DNA of 64,000 bases from Pyrus communis (lineage: Eukaryota > Streptophyta > Magnoliopsida > Rosales > Rosaceae). Position 1 is the stretch's first letter. The number at the start of each line of letters is the position of its first letter. Below are positions 10,600-22,383 of this stretch, one piece after another. The position numbers and the translations under genes were made by a program. The stretch lies in contig NC_084819.1 in NCBI RefSeq assembly GCF_963583255.1, forward strand, positions 6,284,501-6,348,500, in the 5' to 3' direction. Below the pieces are notes generated by a model. The model saw nothing but the letters and a program-made list of their open reading frames with translations, had not been told where the DNA came from and did not search any database.

Positions 10600-12600
10600 G
10601 ATAAGCTTTATTTCATTCAATGTATTGTGCTAAATACAATAAAGCATATACTTCACTAAGATGTGGTGCTTCTGGACCAAATATCAATTTATCATTACCC
10701 TCTCGAAGATAAATGATCATTCTTAGTGTCTAAATCATTTGAGTATTCAACTCATAATCTTCAATCCATTTGATTCTTTAATATGATAAACATCATGGAT
10801 AAAATTAGTGTTGGTAAATTGTTCGATCTGCAGTTTGAGACAATATTTCTCTAAACACTTTATAATCTTTCTAAACTCTTTAGGAGTTCCATTCTAATAT
10901 TATTAATTCTTGCAAGAGATTTAGTATGTTGCAACAATATGATAATGATAGTATTCATTAAGGCAATTTATACCATTAATTGGTATTGAGTACATAATTT
11001 ATGTTTTACCCTTCCAGGGCTTACTTCAAGCAATCTAAATCCTTCAGGGATTTCATACACTTTATGACACTTTTTCCTTTGGAATTTATACAGAGCAATT
11101 TGCTCTCATGTATACTTGAGGGATTTACTTATGGAGATATGATGTGGGCGACTTACAACCCTTCATATATAATTCTCCGTTCATATGAACTCGTTTACAA
11201 CCTTGTGTCATATCATGTGAGTATATTTCACTATATTACAAATGCCCATATGTAACCTTCTAGGTTCAACATCTTTTAACTATTTGTATTGTATTCAAGT
11301 ATATAGGTCTATTTTTCCATGTTCTTACAAAATTGTAATGAAATTGCCTTTCTCCATTTTGGCCAATAATTTTGTTGACGGAAAAAGAACGGGACTCAAT
11401 ATCAACATAGCTCATTGATGAATTTAGTAGCTACTTGAAAAAACCAACATTACCATTGGTTATCATCAATCTGTGATCCCATATTCTCAAATGCATGCGC
11501 ATGCATAAAAACTTTTCATTTATTTGGATATCCATTGACTTTTCAAGGGCATTATACTATCTTTTCTAGGATAGTCATAGTTTGGAGAATGCAGATTATA
11601 ACCTGATCTTGAGCGTTATAGAGCTTGGATTTTAATCTCCACTTCGGGAGTTGAGTCATTGGAACCTATATGTCTATCATGCTTCATGCATAAGACATCA
11701 ACATTCCCATGTTGGCGGATTGTCCTTTCTGGGACGTGTATCCATGCAGCGCTGTTATGCTTCCGGCATGTAACAGTTATGCTTCGGGATTGCAATAGTT
11801 CAGCAGTGTCATATTCTTTTTCTTTCGAATGACTGAATCTTTTGAGTCTAAGGGTCTACCACACTTCAGGCGTGCAACAGATAAATCATTTACTGCATCA
11901 TTATTTTGTCCAACTGGGATATTAATTCTTGTAGGCACATTTGCAGCAACGATATGTGATTTTATCACTTTCGTTGCATCATTAAATGCATCTGGCATTT
12001 GATTGACACATCATTGCATCATTCAATTATTCTTACTTTATTTTCTCATTGATTGCTTCGTGAATCAAAACAAGACAAATTCTCTTCATTTTTCTGGAAC
12101 GGTCTTTTCTTATCATTCTTTTGGAATGATATTTTCTCATCGTTCTTCTGGAATGATGTTATTTTCTCCCCTAAACAGCGAGAAAATTGTCTTATCAAAA
12201 TGATAGTCTGCAAACCACGTGGTAAACATATCCCCAGTCAAGGGTTCTAAATATTGAATGATAGATGGTGTTCAACACCAATGCCTAATCTGCGATGATG
12301 CCTCATTTCAGTACGTTGTGGCAGTGCGATAGACACATAGATAACACAACAAAAAACTTGTAAATGTATAATGTTTGGCTGGTTCCCAAACACGAGTTGT
12401 ACTGAGAAGTATTGATGGTTGGTAACAAATTTCAACCGACTGCATCATGCAAAATAACATGTACCCGTGTAAAAATTGGCAATTTTGTTTTCATGAGCAA
12501 GCGCAGGTAATCAATTTCATCCGCTTAATAAATGCTTCTGCTAAACCATTTTGAGTATGGATATAAGGAACTTCTGGTGTGGACTGAGACTCTTCTAGCC
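10600..12600 (-). pseudogene. Remnants of Copia integrase, linker and RT/RNase H
   Basis: On the minus strand, 12560-12247 still reads the typical Copia integrase stretch (HTQNGLAEAFIKRM, then VFGNQPNI, then RRLGI) but switches frame and meets stops. Positions 11998-11777 keep the linker between integrase and reverse transcriptase (MPDAFNDATKV, then LKCGRPLDSKD), 73 codons open. Between about 11010 and 10640 only short RNase H-like phrases are left. The order integrase then RT/RNase H is the Copia order. Nothing here could be expressed as a working polyprotein. Confidence 0.7.
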
Positions 12601-12837
12601 TTTATTACAGTTAAGTTAAGGCATTGTGGCACTTCAAACTTATTGTACTCATTAAGGAACTTCATGTCCGAATCTGAGAATCTAGGGACTTCATGCCCAA
12701 TCTTTTTATATAATGGAACTTCGGGTCCAATCATTTTTTTATGATGAGTATCAAGAAACTGCAGGTTTTGATCTGATGAGGGAACTTTAGGTCCTATATA
12801 TACTTATTGTAACAAAAGAAAGTATAATAAGTAAATT

Positions 12838-13045
12838 AAAGCAATAGGCGGTAATTCCAACCATAGTGAATAAATTGCATTTAAGTAAATAAAGCTTGTG
12901 ACAAGGGCTTTAATTCAACACCATTCACAAAAATCAAAACTTAAAGCAGTAGGCGGTAAAACCGTCCATGATAAATAAATTGCTTTAAAGTAAATAGAAC
13001 TTGTGAAAGTGTTTTAAACCAACACCATTCACATAACAATAACAT
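12838..13045. repeat. 105 bp tandem duplication inside the Copia element
   Basis: The phrase aaagcaataggcggtaa at 12838 recurs at 12943 as aaagcagtaggcggtaa, and the copies continue to caacaccattcaca. Confidence 0.75.
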
Positions 13046-13668
13046 GAAATATATATATATATTTCTTTCCACATGGTTCCGTGCACCATCAGAAACCTTT
13101 ATATTTGTTTTTATTATTTTTCTTCCTTCTCTGTCTCTGCCAGTCTTGATCCTAGGGCTAGCTGGGTTGTAGTGGAGGTCGCCCAAATTCAATTTAATCC
13201 AAAAGGCTATCAGAGATTGGCGTTGTTCTTGCATGGCCCAGGGAACATGGCATCGCGAAGAAAGAACCTCCATACTAGATGACAATGAGATTGATGGAGG
13301 CACAAGAGAGGGAGGCTTGTGTGGAGTTAGTCCTGCCATCACCATCTCAGACAACTGAGGATTCATGGGAGTCCTCGAGATCCGTTGAAAACAACGCGAT
13401 CTGGGTTTCTAAGTTTGATGAGATTCTTCTGGATCTCTGGAAACCAATTGTCAAGTACAAGTTTTCTCATTTCGTAACGACTACAGGTTGTAAATTTCAA
13501 TTCTCACCGAAATTCGGTGGGACGCTTCTGGTGCGGTGGGAGAGATGGAAAATGAACATACCTTTTTCTGTGAGATTTTAGCTGACGGAGGTGAGAGGGA
13601 AATAGTGCTTCACCTGATTTATGGCGTTGTACTGTCTACTGACATGAGAGCTTTTCGTGCTGATAACA

Positions 13669-14031
13669 TGTTGTAAAATCGACTATGTGTGTGGAGTGGA
13701 AGAAATAAATAAGACACAAAATTTACAAGGTTACTCTACAGTCAGTGTGACTAAAGTACATCCTTGGGGCAGAAAGGGTGCTTTCATTATAATTTGATTT
13801 AGAATAATGGGAGTACAAAAATAACTCTCTCTATTATTTCCTCTCCTCTTCCTCTTTTCTCTCTCTTCCTCTTCCGTGAACTTATCTCTTTGATGTTGTG
13901 TGGAGTTTGTATTTATATAGAAAATAGGAGTCATATGAGGCAAGCTTCGGCAAACAGTGAAAACAACTCTTATTCCCACTTGTAGCTTAGTGGATTAGTG
14001 GTTAGTGTGGACATCCACCATATTTACAACA
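13669..14031 (-). repeat. 5' LTR of the Copia element
   Basis: 363 bp partner of 8251-8606. In minus orientation it is followed by the iMet-type primer-binding site. Confidence 0.88.
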
Positions 14032-14196
14032 GACTGGAATATCAGTCTATCATTATACGCGATATTTTTTTTACACTAAGTAATACTGAGTGGTTCGAAA
14101 AAACTAATTGTTAGATTTTATATATAGTGATTTAATGATTTTTTACAACAGTCAAATCCAGCATAAAATTCATACCATTAAGTAGGATGTAGCATC

Positions 14197-14744
14197 TGTT
14201 GAAATATCTCATATCGATAGTATCTTTAAGAAAAGAAGAGTTTAAATATCCACACTCCAACTCATACCGAGACATTTTGTGATAAAACCTCACACCTGAT
14301 GGATTGTGTAGGTGACAATTACCAAGTAAGGGACAATATTGATGTTGTTAGAGTGGGCCTTTGGCCCATCTCTTTGATAATTTCACATGGCATCAAAGTC
14401 AGGGAGCCGCCCTGTACTGCCACGCGATGGGTGGGTCCTCTTGGCTCTGTGCGATAATAGTGGGTCTCTTGGCCCCGCTTGTAGGGTGAGTCTCTTTGGC
14501 TCCACGAGGCTTGGCTTCTTTTCTTTATATCCCACATGAAGGGATGTGTTGAAATATCCCACATTGACCGTATCTCTGACAAAATAAGAGTTTAAATATC
14601 TTAACCACACTCCAACTAATACCAAGACCTTTTGTAATAAAATTTCATACCTGATAGATTGTGTAGTTGATAATTACCAAGTTGGGAACAATATATCAAT
14701 GTTTTTGAAGTAGATCTTTGGCCCGTCTATCTGATAATTTTAGA
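14197..14744 (+). mobile_element. Complete TRIM (miniature LTR retrotransposon), 548 bp
   Basis: The LTRs at 14197-14387 (191 bp) and 14547-14744 (198 bp) both start TGTTGAAATATC. Directly after the first LTR is TGGCATCAAAGTC, close to the initiator-Met tRNA complement TGGTATCAGAGC. Directly before the second is a purine-rich atgaagggatg, a plausible polypurine tract. The interior is only 159 bp and non-coding. The 5 bp GCATC flanks the whole element at 14192-14196 and 14745-14749 as a target-site duplication. Such elements need the enzymes of an autonomous relative to move. Confidence 0.88.
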
Positions 14745-14749
14745 GCATC

Positions 14750-15997
14750 GTAGCTGACCTTTTTAATCAGCAAACTTGCAATTAACTCTTCTTTTTCTGA
14801 CAAACTATAGTTTGATAAGTGGACATAAAATTTTCTTTTTCCGATGTTGATAATTCATTTCAGTACATACGTGAACTTTTGTAATTTGCAATTAACTCAT
14901 TACGGGGAGTCGAGAGGTGACTATTAGGAAACGTAAGTCTATTTTGGTAGGCAATCATTTTGTTTGGATACAGACTAATATGTAATGAATACAAGTATTA
15001 TGAAGTATAGGAAGCATTTTGATCCACAACACAAAGACTAATTATTATAACGACTACGTGTGACTAGTTGTGTACGCAACACTCCTAAAACTTAAGACCA
15101 AAACACAAATAATTTCTTTGGTCCACAAAATATTCAAAATTATGATGGCAAGATAAAATTACACGTCTTCAACAGTATCTATATGAATTTCCATATCTAA
15201 AATATCTATTAATGGAACTCTTTTTGCGAAATGTTGAAGTCTTGAAGTAGTCTCGATAAACAATTGTTTTAGGGTTATGTTAGAGAGATGATCTACTTGA
15301 ACTATATTTTGTAAATCATATGTTTCAGTTAATAGTTAGACTTCTTCTTTAAATCATTAACAAAAGATTTCCACCACCAACCACCACAATAAGGTGCGCC
15401 CAAAAATATGATGTGGCAGTTGATGATAGGTTTACAAAATATGATTTCCTTAGCATGCCACATTTTTATGGGAATTTTAACGAAAAGCTTTCGGTACTGT
15501 TTATTTTAACGGAAACCCATATTTTTACACTAAAAGGTCAATCATGGTACTATTCATTTTACCCTTTATTTTATCATTATCGTTAAAACTCAAAGGTTTC
15601 AAACTATTTTCGATTAGTTTTTATTGTTTTTATTAGCATGCGATTGCGCTCAGGTGCGCCTTGCGGCAAGGCGTCCCGAACGCCTTGGACACAGCCAGAA
15701 AACGCACATGCTTTACCTGTTCAGGCGTGCGTAACTCCGGAAAAAGCGCACGCTTTCACCGAGAAAGCGCAAAGGCACTCGCACCAGATCTGAAGAGTGG
15801 GAGAGGGAGTGAGTTGCAGAAGCAGACGATGTTGTGAAGAAGACGATGATCCGTAGCGTGTAACATTGCCGTTTCAATGACTTTCTTTTACTGAAAACTC
15901 AAATGCACCTCCCTTTTTAATAAAAATTCCCAAACAACTGATTTAAATTAGGAAGAAATATACTTGGGCCCGTTAAAATTGAAAGAATTATTAAAAA
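14750..15997. other. Intergenic with a MITE copy and a GC-rich patch
   Basis: About 15288-15470 resembles the MITE inside the TRIM at 36427 (shared phrase actatattttgtaaatcata). About 15476-15605 is one of three copies of a repeat with ttttaacgaaaag ends (others near 44080 and 57280). Positions 15640-15800 are a GC-rich patch with imperfect palindromes around gcgccttgcggcaaggcg. No gene is seen. Confidence 0.5.
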
Positions 15998-16299
15998 CTA
16001 GTATATGCCCACATACAAAGTATGTGAAATTTTTAATTTTTGTTTTTGAAATTAAAGAAGAGAGGAAAAGCGTGAGAGTGAGGAGAGAGGGAGAGCGATT
16101 TATTTTTATTTATTATTTATTTTTTTATTTTTAAAAATTAAAGATGTTAAAATCATTTGTATGTAAGGTTTTAATAAAAAATAGAAAAATTTTATTTTGT
16201 GAAATTACACTACTGTCTTTAATTTTTTTGTTGTGATAGAAGACTAAATAATCATTTTACCCTCTTTTGGTTGACAAAGAAGATTCTATTAGTATGTAG
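15998..16299 (-). mobile_element. Second mini-Helitron-like element, diverged
   Basis: On the minus strand it ends in CTAG before T, preceded by a perfect hairpin (cacatactttgtatgtg). Its body shares ttgacaaagaagattctatt and neighbouring phrases with 6275-6473. The 5' TCTCTACTA is decayed to ctacatacta. Confidence 0.55.
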
Positions 16300-17458
16300 T
16301 TTAGATAAACTCAAAATGTATAATTTTACATTTTTATTTGTATATCTTATATGTTATATTTTAATTTGGGAAACACTCTAAAAATTTCATTTACTCTTCA
16401 CGAGTGTATTTTTCTTTCTAAATATAAAAATTTTAAAGTGCAAAATGAGAATTTTAGAATACCAATTAGAGTTCTCTTTTATTTTTAAATAAGAAAAAGA
16501 TTTACGCATCAATGCCTCAAAGCTTCTGCATCGCCTTGCGAAACCTAAATTACTCCTTCGCCTTAAAAAACATTACTTAGATTTGATTCTCGTTAAATGT
16601 AATTATTAGTCTATTTCATTTTAATTTAGATAATATTGTTTATTATAAAAATAAAAAAAAATTGATCGTGAAATGGACGTGTCCTATTGAGAACATCTTT
16701 TAAAATAACGCGTTTAAGAAATAAAGTTGATCGTGAAATGGACATATGTCCTACTGAGAACATCTGCTTTTCGTACATGCAATAGTGATAGATACAGAAC
16801 ATTTGAAAAGGATATGTTAGTACATATATCAAACGTGAAAAATTCTTCGAAAAAACTAAAAACAATTTGAATAATTTTGCTTTCTTAGATTTAAATATTT
16901 TTTCTTTACATTTATTTCTTTCATAATATGTTAAAAATACATACAGAATATTTGAATTTAATATGTATTATTAAAAGCTGTGTGAAAAAACATGTACATG
17001 AAAACTATGTATGTACATGTATAATAGACTCATGTATTGTACATTAAAGTTCTAAACAACATGTAATTCAACAAATTATTAAAATGTGTACAAAAATCAT
17101 AGGGTAAATTATATTTGCACCCTCAAGTTTGGCTGGAATTGCAACTTCATACATCATCTTTAAAATATTCCAATTTCATACATTTATTTACTATTCATTC
17201 CAATGTTATCGCCCGTTATATTTTTCGTTAATTTGGCTGTTAAATGATGATATGTCAGATATAGGACCCATATTTTTACTGATGTAGAAACCACATTTGT
17301 ATTATATGAATAAAAAAAATTTAAAAACAATTAATTAATTAAAAAAGTACCATAATTGTCTTTTCTCCTTCATCTTCTCCAAAATTATGAGGTAGGTGCG
17401 GTTGCCAATCGTCTTCTCTGTTGAATATATATGTGCAGTGTGCATTTGTCTAGCTCAT
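16300..17458. other. Intergenic AT-rich DNA
   Basis: No gene is seen. A phrase around tcgtgaaatggac is repeated at about 16664 and 16730. From about 17100 the sequence agggtaaattatatttgcac resembles the end of a foldback repeat whose mirror image ends near 25250. Confidence 0.45.
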
Positions 17459-19050
17459 TGATGTGAAAATTAACTTGACACACAAATTAAACTCTAATGT
17501 TATCAATTGTAGTATATATGTAAGTAGGGATCGTTCTAGACCAGGGATTAACTAGGGATGCTAATCAACACAAATAAGACTCAAAAACACTAAATTAGAC
17601 TCTATAGACTGAAAACTAACTAAAAACACTCAAAACAGCAACAAACAATAAAAAAGACTCCATTCTAGACCTAACAAGTGATTTTGACGAAAGTAAGACT
17701 TAACTTGACTCAAAAGACTAAAAGAAAACATATTTTGACTCAAATAACAAGATTCAAGGAAAGGAGGATTGTTTTTGACAAATTTAAAACTTAAAACAGA
17801 AATTTTGCATAAAACACTTTATAAAAATGAATTTGGTGAAATTAAAAAGGGTGAAAGACTAGTTAGAGGGTCATTCTCCACACATGACATATGCATACAA
17901 ACCAATTTCCAGTTATTATTCCTTTAGAGTATGAATGACAATGCCCCATATTAACCGTGAAAAACACAAATTAACTTTCAGATTTTCCTTAACTCATTGA
18001 ATTGGATGGGATACGCATCACAACCAAATTACCCTTATCAAGTTCCCTAACTATGAAAAACATAATATAAAGACATATCAAAGGTCATTAAGTTCTTTGA
18101 AAACCATAAGCATTGACGAGGCATTCGTAACTATGAAAAACATGATACTCATACCAACAATTTACTTAACACAATCATGACTAGTGACTTCCACTACTTG
18201 TGAATATAACTTCATAACGATTAGGTGAAACTCCCTTATACTCTAGCATCAAATTCATGCATGCAAATTAAGTGTCGACCCTCAATCAACATACATAAAC
18301 AAGTTTTGATAACTCAGATAAGCAAATCACATTCAAGACTCAAGAAACAATAATTGGATGTAATCAATTCATATAAAACATATAATCATGGCTTCGAATT
18401 CACCTCCAATTATAAAGAAATTAGTTCCTCATGTTCATCATAATTGAAAACCAAATTAAAACAAACATTGAACTAAACTTAAGGATAGAAAGAACCCAGA
18501 AGCACTCCACACTCCAATGGTAGGCACAACACTCCCTTGGATGGCAGATTGCACGACACTCTTCTTCACCTTCCTTCCTTGCTTGCGGCACTATGGTGAT
18601 TTAGGTGTTTGTGGTGTGAATTATGGTGTTTGATGGCTGAATGAATGAATGAATGAGTGAATGGGTGAATGGATCGGGGTCGTTTTCTGCGGCATAAGCA
18701 TGCATATATATGTATGAAATAAACACTTAGAATTCACTTTTGAATGCAGAAATCAACTTTGAACACCAAGGGAAACTTCACACAACACTTAAGGCCATAT
18801 TCAAACTTTTGGACCCTTTCTTCAACAACCAATACTTGTGAGTTCATTCTCACTTATTTCCAACTCTTTTTCTTTCTTTCTTTTCTTCAACTTTTTTTTT
18901 CTTTCTTTTGTGCCCTTTCTTTTTCTTTGGCACACAAAATGTACAATTTTCATAGATTTCCATGAAAAACACCTTCCCCACACTTGTTTTTCTACAAATT
19001 GTAGATCAAAAGGGATTCCCTCTATGTCATGCTTCACTATACTTTAAGAA
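17459..19050 (+). mobile_element. LTR of the same family as the solo LTR at 57796 (right limit uncertain)
   Basis: It starts TGATGTGAAAATTAA and shares with 57796 the phrases cacacaaattaaac, gtagggatcgttctagacc and several later ones. It runs at least to about 18700. The last part, to 19050, is assigned by exclusion, because chromovirus LTR sequence begins near 19060. No target-site duplication was found. Confidence 0.6.
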
Positions 19051-19059
19051 CAAGGGTAT

Positions 19060-20257
19060 ATACCAATGCAAGTAACTATGCATAACAACGGCAATATAAT
19101 ATATGGCATAACTACTAAACATTTAAATCCATTTCTGGGAAAATATAAGTATATAGGTATATACGGAAAACCAAAAGCCCACTCACTGGTATGTGGAAGG
19201 GTCGTAGCCCCCCTGCCTCGAGTGACCACGCTCGTCCTCGGGATAGGTATCACCTATATGCGAAACAACTACAAAAACGTTAATTTTAAAGCACATAACC
19301 AACCTTTAGAAATAACTTCTCATACAATGCTCAAATGGGGTGTATGAATACACCAACGTGATCTACTCAACCTCAGGAACATCCCCATATTTTTAAAATA
19401 ATTTTTCATCGTCGCACGCGCCGGCCAAGGCACGGCCACATGCGCCGGCCATGCGCAGGCACGTGCCTGGCACGCTGACGGCGTCAACTGACGCCGTTAG
19501 GAATATTCCGTTATCCCTAACGGTAACCGTCAACGGCGTCAGGAATATTCCGTCAGATTTGACGGAATATTCCGTCGTCTCCTCCGGCGAGGCTCCGGCG
19601 CCGGAAAATCAGGAAAAATTCAAACCTTTGTGACTTCTTCGTTTTTCACCCAAATTTCACAAAATTGGTACCAAAATGAAGCTTACAACGAGAGGAACAC
19701 AATCATACTACTTTCAAGTGCTAAAATCCACAAAATCTCACCTGAAAAATCACCCCAACTCCGGCCAACCTCGAAACTCGTGATCCCGACGTCCAAAACC
19801 TTCAAATGAACCACCCCGAGCCTCCTAGGGACCTCACCAATCTTCCTACAAGCTTGAAATTCCCAAAAACGTGAGAAATTACGTGTGCATGAACAGTACC
19901 AAAATCGGGCATCGTGAGTTCGACGTGAAAATGAAGGTATTCTCACCTGAAATGGGTATGGTTGGATTCCTACGAGCCTCACGAGCATGAATATGTGCTT
20001 GGTTTCTTCGATCTGTGGAGGTTTGATGAGTTTGTGTGTGTGTCCGTACGTTTCAAGGAAAATGGGAAAGGAATGGGGCTCGGGATAGGGTGCAGGAATA
20101 AGGAGAAAAGGGTGTGGAGTGTGGGAGAATGTGTGTGGCCCAAAACATGCCAACAAAACTCAAAAAAAACATAACACAAAACGTAAAGGAAACGCACTAG
20201 GGGCAAAACCGTCTTTTCACGCGTACGTTTTTAAAATTTCCGGGACGGGCTGTCACA
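19060..20257 (-). mobile_element. Truncated chromovirus LTR copy 1
   Basis: It aligns with 38440-39717 and 61110-62271, sharing ggtatatacggaaaaccaaa, cctatatgcgaaacaact and the closing ggacgggctgtcaca. The U3 end (minus orientation TGTGACAGCCCGTCC) is intact at 20257. The other end is lost, so this is about half of the 2.2-2.3 kb LTR. Right of it lies an inverted piece of the solo-LTR family. Confidence 0.75.
19501..19572. promoter_or_regulatory. Three GAATATTC palindromes in LTR copy 1
   Basis: GAATATTC occurs at 19501, 19543 and 19565, each within the wider palindrome cGGAATATTCCg. GAAnnTTC is the core of the heat-shock element. The same trio recurs in both other LTR copies. Confidence 0.45.
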
Positions 20258-20262
20258 ACAAC

Positions 20263-20542
20263 CCCCATTTAGTGTTTTGAGTCTATTTAGTTAGATTTTC
20301 GTCCAAATCACTCCTTAGTACTTGTTTTGGGTTATTTGAGTCAGTTTTGTGTTATTTGAGTCTATTTACCTTGTTTTAAGTTGTTTAAGTTTAGTTTTCT
20401 GTTTTTTAGTCAGTTTAGTGATTTAGAGTTTAATTTGTGTAGATTAGGAGCCCTCCTAATCCCCGGCCTAGAACGATCCTACTTTCATATACTATAACTA
20501 TCTAAAAAGGGTCTAATTTATGTGTTAGTTTATATCACATCA
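20263..20542 (-). mobile_element. Inverted end fragment of the solo-LTR family
   Basis: In reverse complement it starts TGATGTGATATAAAC and shows gtaggatcgttctaggcc and the same order of motifs as 17459 and 57796. It is cut after about 280 bp by the chromovirus LTR. Confidence 0.65.
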
Positions 20543-22023
20543 CTGGTCGAGTGGCTACTTGCCGGGACATTGTTGGAGAGGTTATTCATCTACCCTTGTC
20601 CTACTTCGGGATACCTCGTCAGGGGCACGTTGCATCTCAGTGAGCTGCAAAAGTTGATTCACCAAGGTCATCTGCTATGCGAGGGCGCTTGTCAACTCTA
20701 TGACTTTTTGAGACAAGTGTTGTTCACTATTTGGGTTGGAAGAACTTAGACGGAATGCATCTCTTTGAGTAACGAAAGTGTAATGGACTCCAAGCGGGAG
20801 ATTTGAGTTAGGAAATGTCAAATTTACGGAGAAATAGGGTGAAAACCCCCAGTTCAATCGTCGGCCTAGAAATCTGAAGCTGGGACGGTTGAACCGGTCC
20901 TGGACAGGTTTGGGCTGCTTGGGAGGCCACGGGAGTGGGTTGGTTGGCATGCGGCGCACCTCGATGAGAGGCTTGGGCTTTGCTCGAGTGTGCGTTGGGC
21001 TCGCATCGGGTCACAGCTAGGGCCAGCTCGCCTTGGGCTTAGGCCCGTGTGGTTTAGAGTGGCGCGGGGCGTTGGGCTATCTTTGGCATATCTTGGGCTT
21101 ACGGGTCCTGGGTCGTGTGCTGGACTTGGGCTGCTCTTGACGCTTGGGCTTGTTACTCACTGTGGGTCATGGATTTGCCAAAGGTTGCTACGGTAGTGCC
21201 CCGTGGGGGTGGAGCCGCTCCACTTGTCGTCGCGTTGAGCTTTGTGGGTCGTCGTGGTCCTAATTCTTAAACATTGGAAGTTTTGTTCGTAGTGGTTTCC
21301 GAGTTTCTAGTCATTGTACTTTTCTTTTACATTTTATCAAAGAATTTTTATAAACAAAAATTCCAAGAATAATAACGTATGAAAAATCTATAAATGAACA
21401 AGAAAACGAAAAACCTTGAATGCGAGAGTCTTTTACGAGCGTGTTAATCAAGACTCTCAATGAAAGCACCAATTTGTGGATGCAAATTTTCGTCTTCTTC
21501 TTCTTGGATGAAAATGCACCTATAAAACAATTAACACCTAAGATCAAGGCCAAAAAGCTCACGCGCCCATAATGATTTTTTTTTGGGTGGGGTTGCTTTG
21601 GCCGAAGAGTCTCCATGCCAAAGTTAGAATGTTTTTGGAGAAATGAGGGGCTATATATATGGGTGTGGCCGGCCCTATTAGGAGAATTGGGACCGGCCAC
21701 ATATGGTTGATTTGTGGGATTGATTGCAAGATATTATGTGAAATAATATCTTGCAATTAATTTGGTAATTAATCAACTAATTTGGAAATTAATCCCAATT
21801 TGAAAAGAATAATTAGAAATTAACTTGTGGGTGAGGATTTAATGAGGAGTGATGAGAAGGTTTTGAATAAATACCATTTTGATCACCTTTGACCTCGATT
21901 GAGCAATTACTGTCCGTTGCATGCGCGTGGGAATCCCGGTGTGCCTCGAGGGTAATTTTGTCTTTTTAACCCAAAAGTTCACGTGTTGCTTCCATAATTT
22001 TCTTGATTATTTTTTACTCTACA
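20543..22023 (-). mobile_element. 5' end of a Ty3/gypsy element: LTR, primer site and broken gag
   Basis: Minus orientation. The LTR, about 549 bp, runs 22023 to 21475 (begins TGTAGAGTAAAAAATAATC, ends CATCCACA). It is followed at once by AATTGGTGCTTTCATTGAGA, the primer-site region common in plant gypsy elements. After a leader, a gag-type frame starts MTRNSETTTNKTSN near 21340 and continues in pieces to 20543. Those pieces include the LSQKVIELTSALA and QRAPDEVSRSRTR-like stretches typical of such gags. Stops and frameshifts interrupt it repeatedly. At 20543 it is cut off by the inverted LTR fragment, and no downstream part was found to the left. Confidence 0.7.
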
Positions 22024-22024
22024 A

Positions 22025-22383
22025 GACAAAGTGGGAGCTGTTCATGCAGCATGCACACATGATAGGTTCATGCATCGTGCATAGATGATAGAATAGTTAG
22101 ATACTTGTAAATTTCTTGCCATGATGCATGCATAGATGATAGACTAGTTAGATACTTGTAAATTTCTTGACATAAATCGTGCAAATGCATGGAAATCATA
22201 CAACTGACCAAACCAATTGAAGTACCTATATGTCCAACAGCCACAGAAGCCGGACGCAATTACCAAAAAAAAGGGGCGAACGTAAAAGTAAAGCTATATA
22301 ATCCTAAAAATAGGAGATGGGGTGGGTTGGTTTCGCATTGGTTACATTAAATTAATACAAAAATTTGGGATTTTTTGGTTTTT
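22025..22383 (+). repeat. Left copy of a 360 bp direct repeat upstream of SGR
   Basis: It starts gacaaagtgggagctgttca and ends near aaatttgggattttttggtt. The second copy is 25319-25682, 3294 bp to the right, in the same orientation. It contains internal near-repeats of gatagttagatacttgtaaa. A TATA-like gctatataatcc is present in both copies. Confidence 0.85.

Larger units (their letters stand above)
8251..14031 (-). mobile_element. Degraded Ty1/copia LTR retrotransposon, minus orientation
   Basis: Two direct LTRs (8251-8606 and 13669-14031) both begin TGTTGTAAAAT and end TTTACAACA. Read on the minus strand, the sequence just inside the upstream LTR is TGTTATCAGCACG, close to the initiator-Met tRNA primer site TGGTATCAGAGC. 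Just before the downstream LTR lies a purine tract (aagggggag). Together these fix the orientation. Inside are remnants of integrase, a linker and RT/RNase H (about 12600-10600), full of stops and frameshifts. The gag and protease region is largely gone. A 141-codon minus frame at 13366-12941 is unrecognised. About 1.9 kb between the pol remnant and the 3' LTR carries an intact ORF on the opposite strand. The flanks (tattt and gactg) do not match, so no target-site duplication survives. Confidence 0.85.

Noticed and set aside
12525..12744. Overlapping 69- and 70-codon frames on both strands
   Set aside because: Both arise from a degenerate repeat of gaacttcatgtcc-like phrases within the ruined Copia integrase region.
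19066..19347. Open frame with YIGIYGKPKAHS and MRNNYKNVN, also present at 61111-61326
   Set aside because: It repeats because both lie in copies of the same chromovirus LTR, antisense to the element. The third copy (38435-38623) reads a different frame, so it is LTR sequence rather than a conserved gene.
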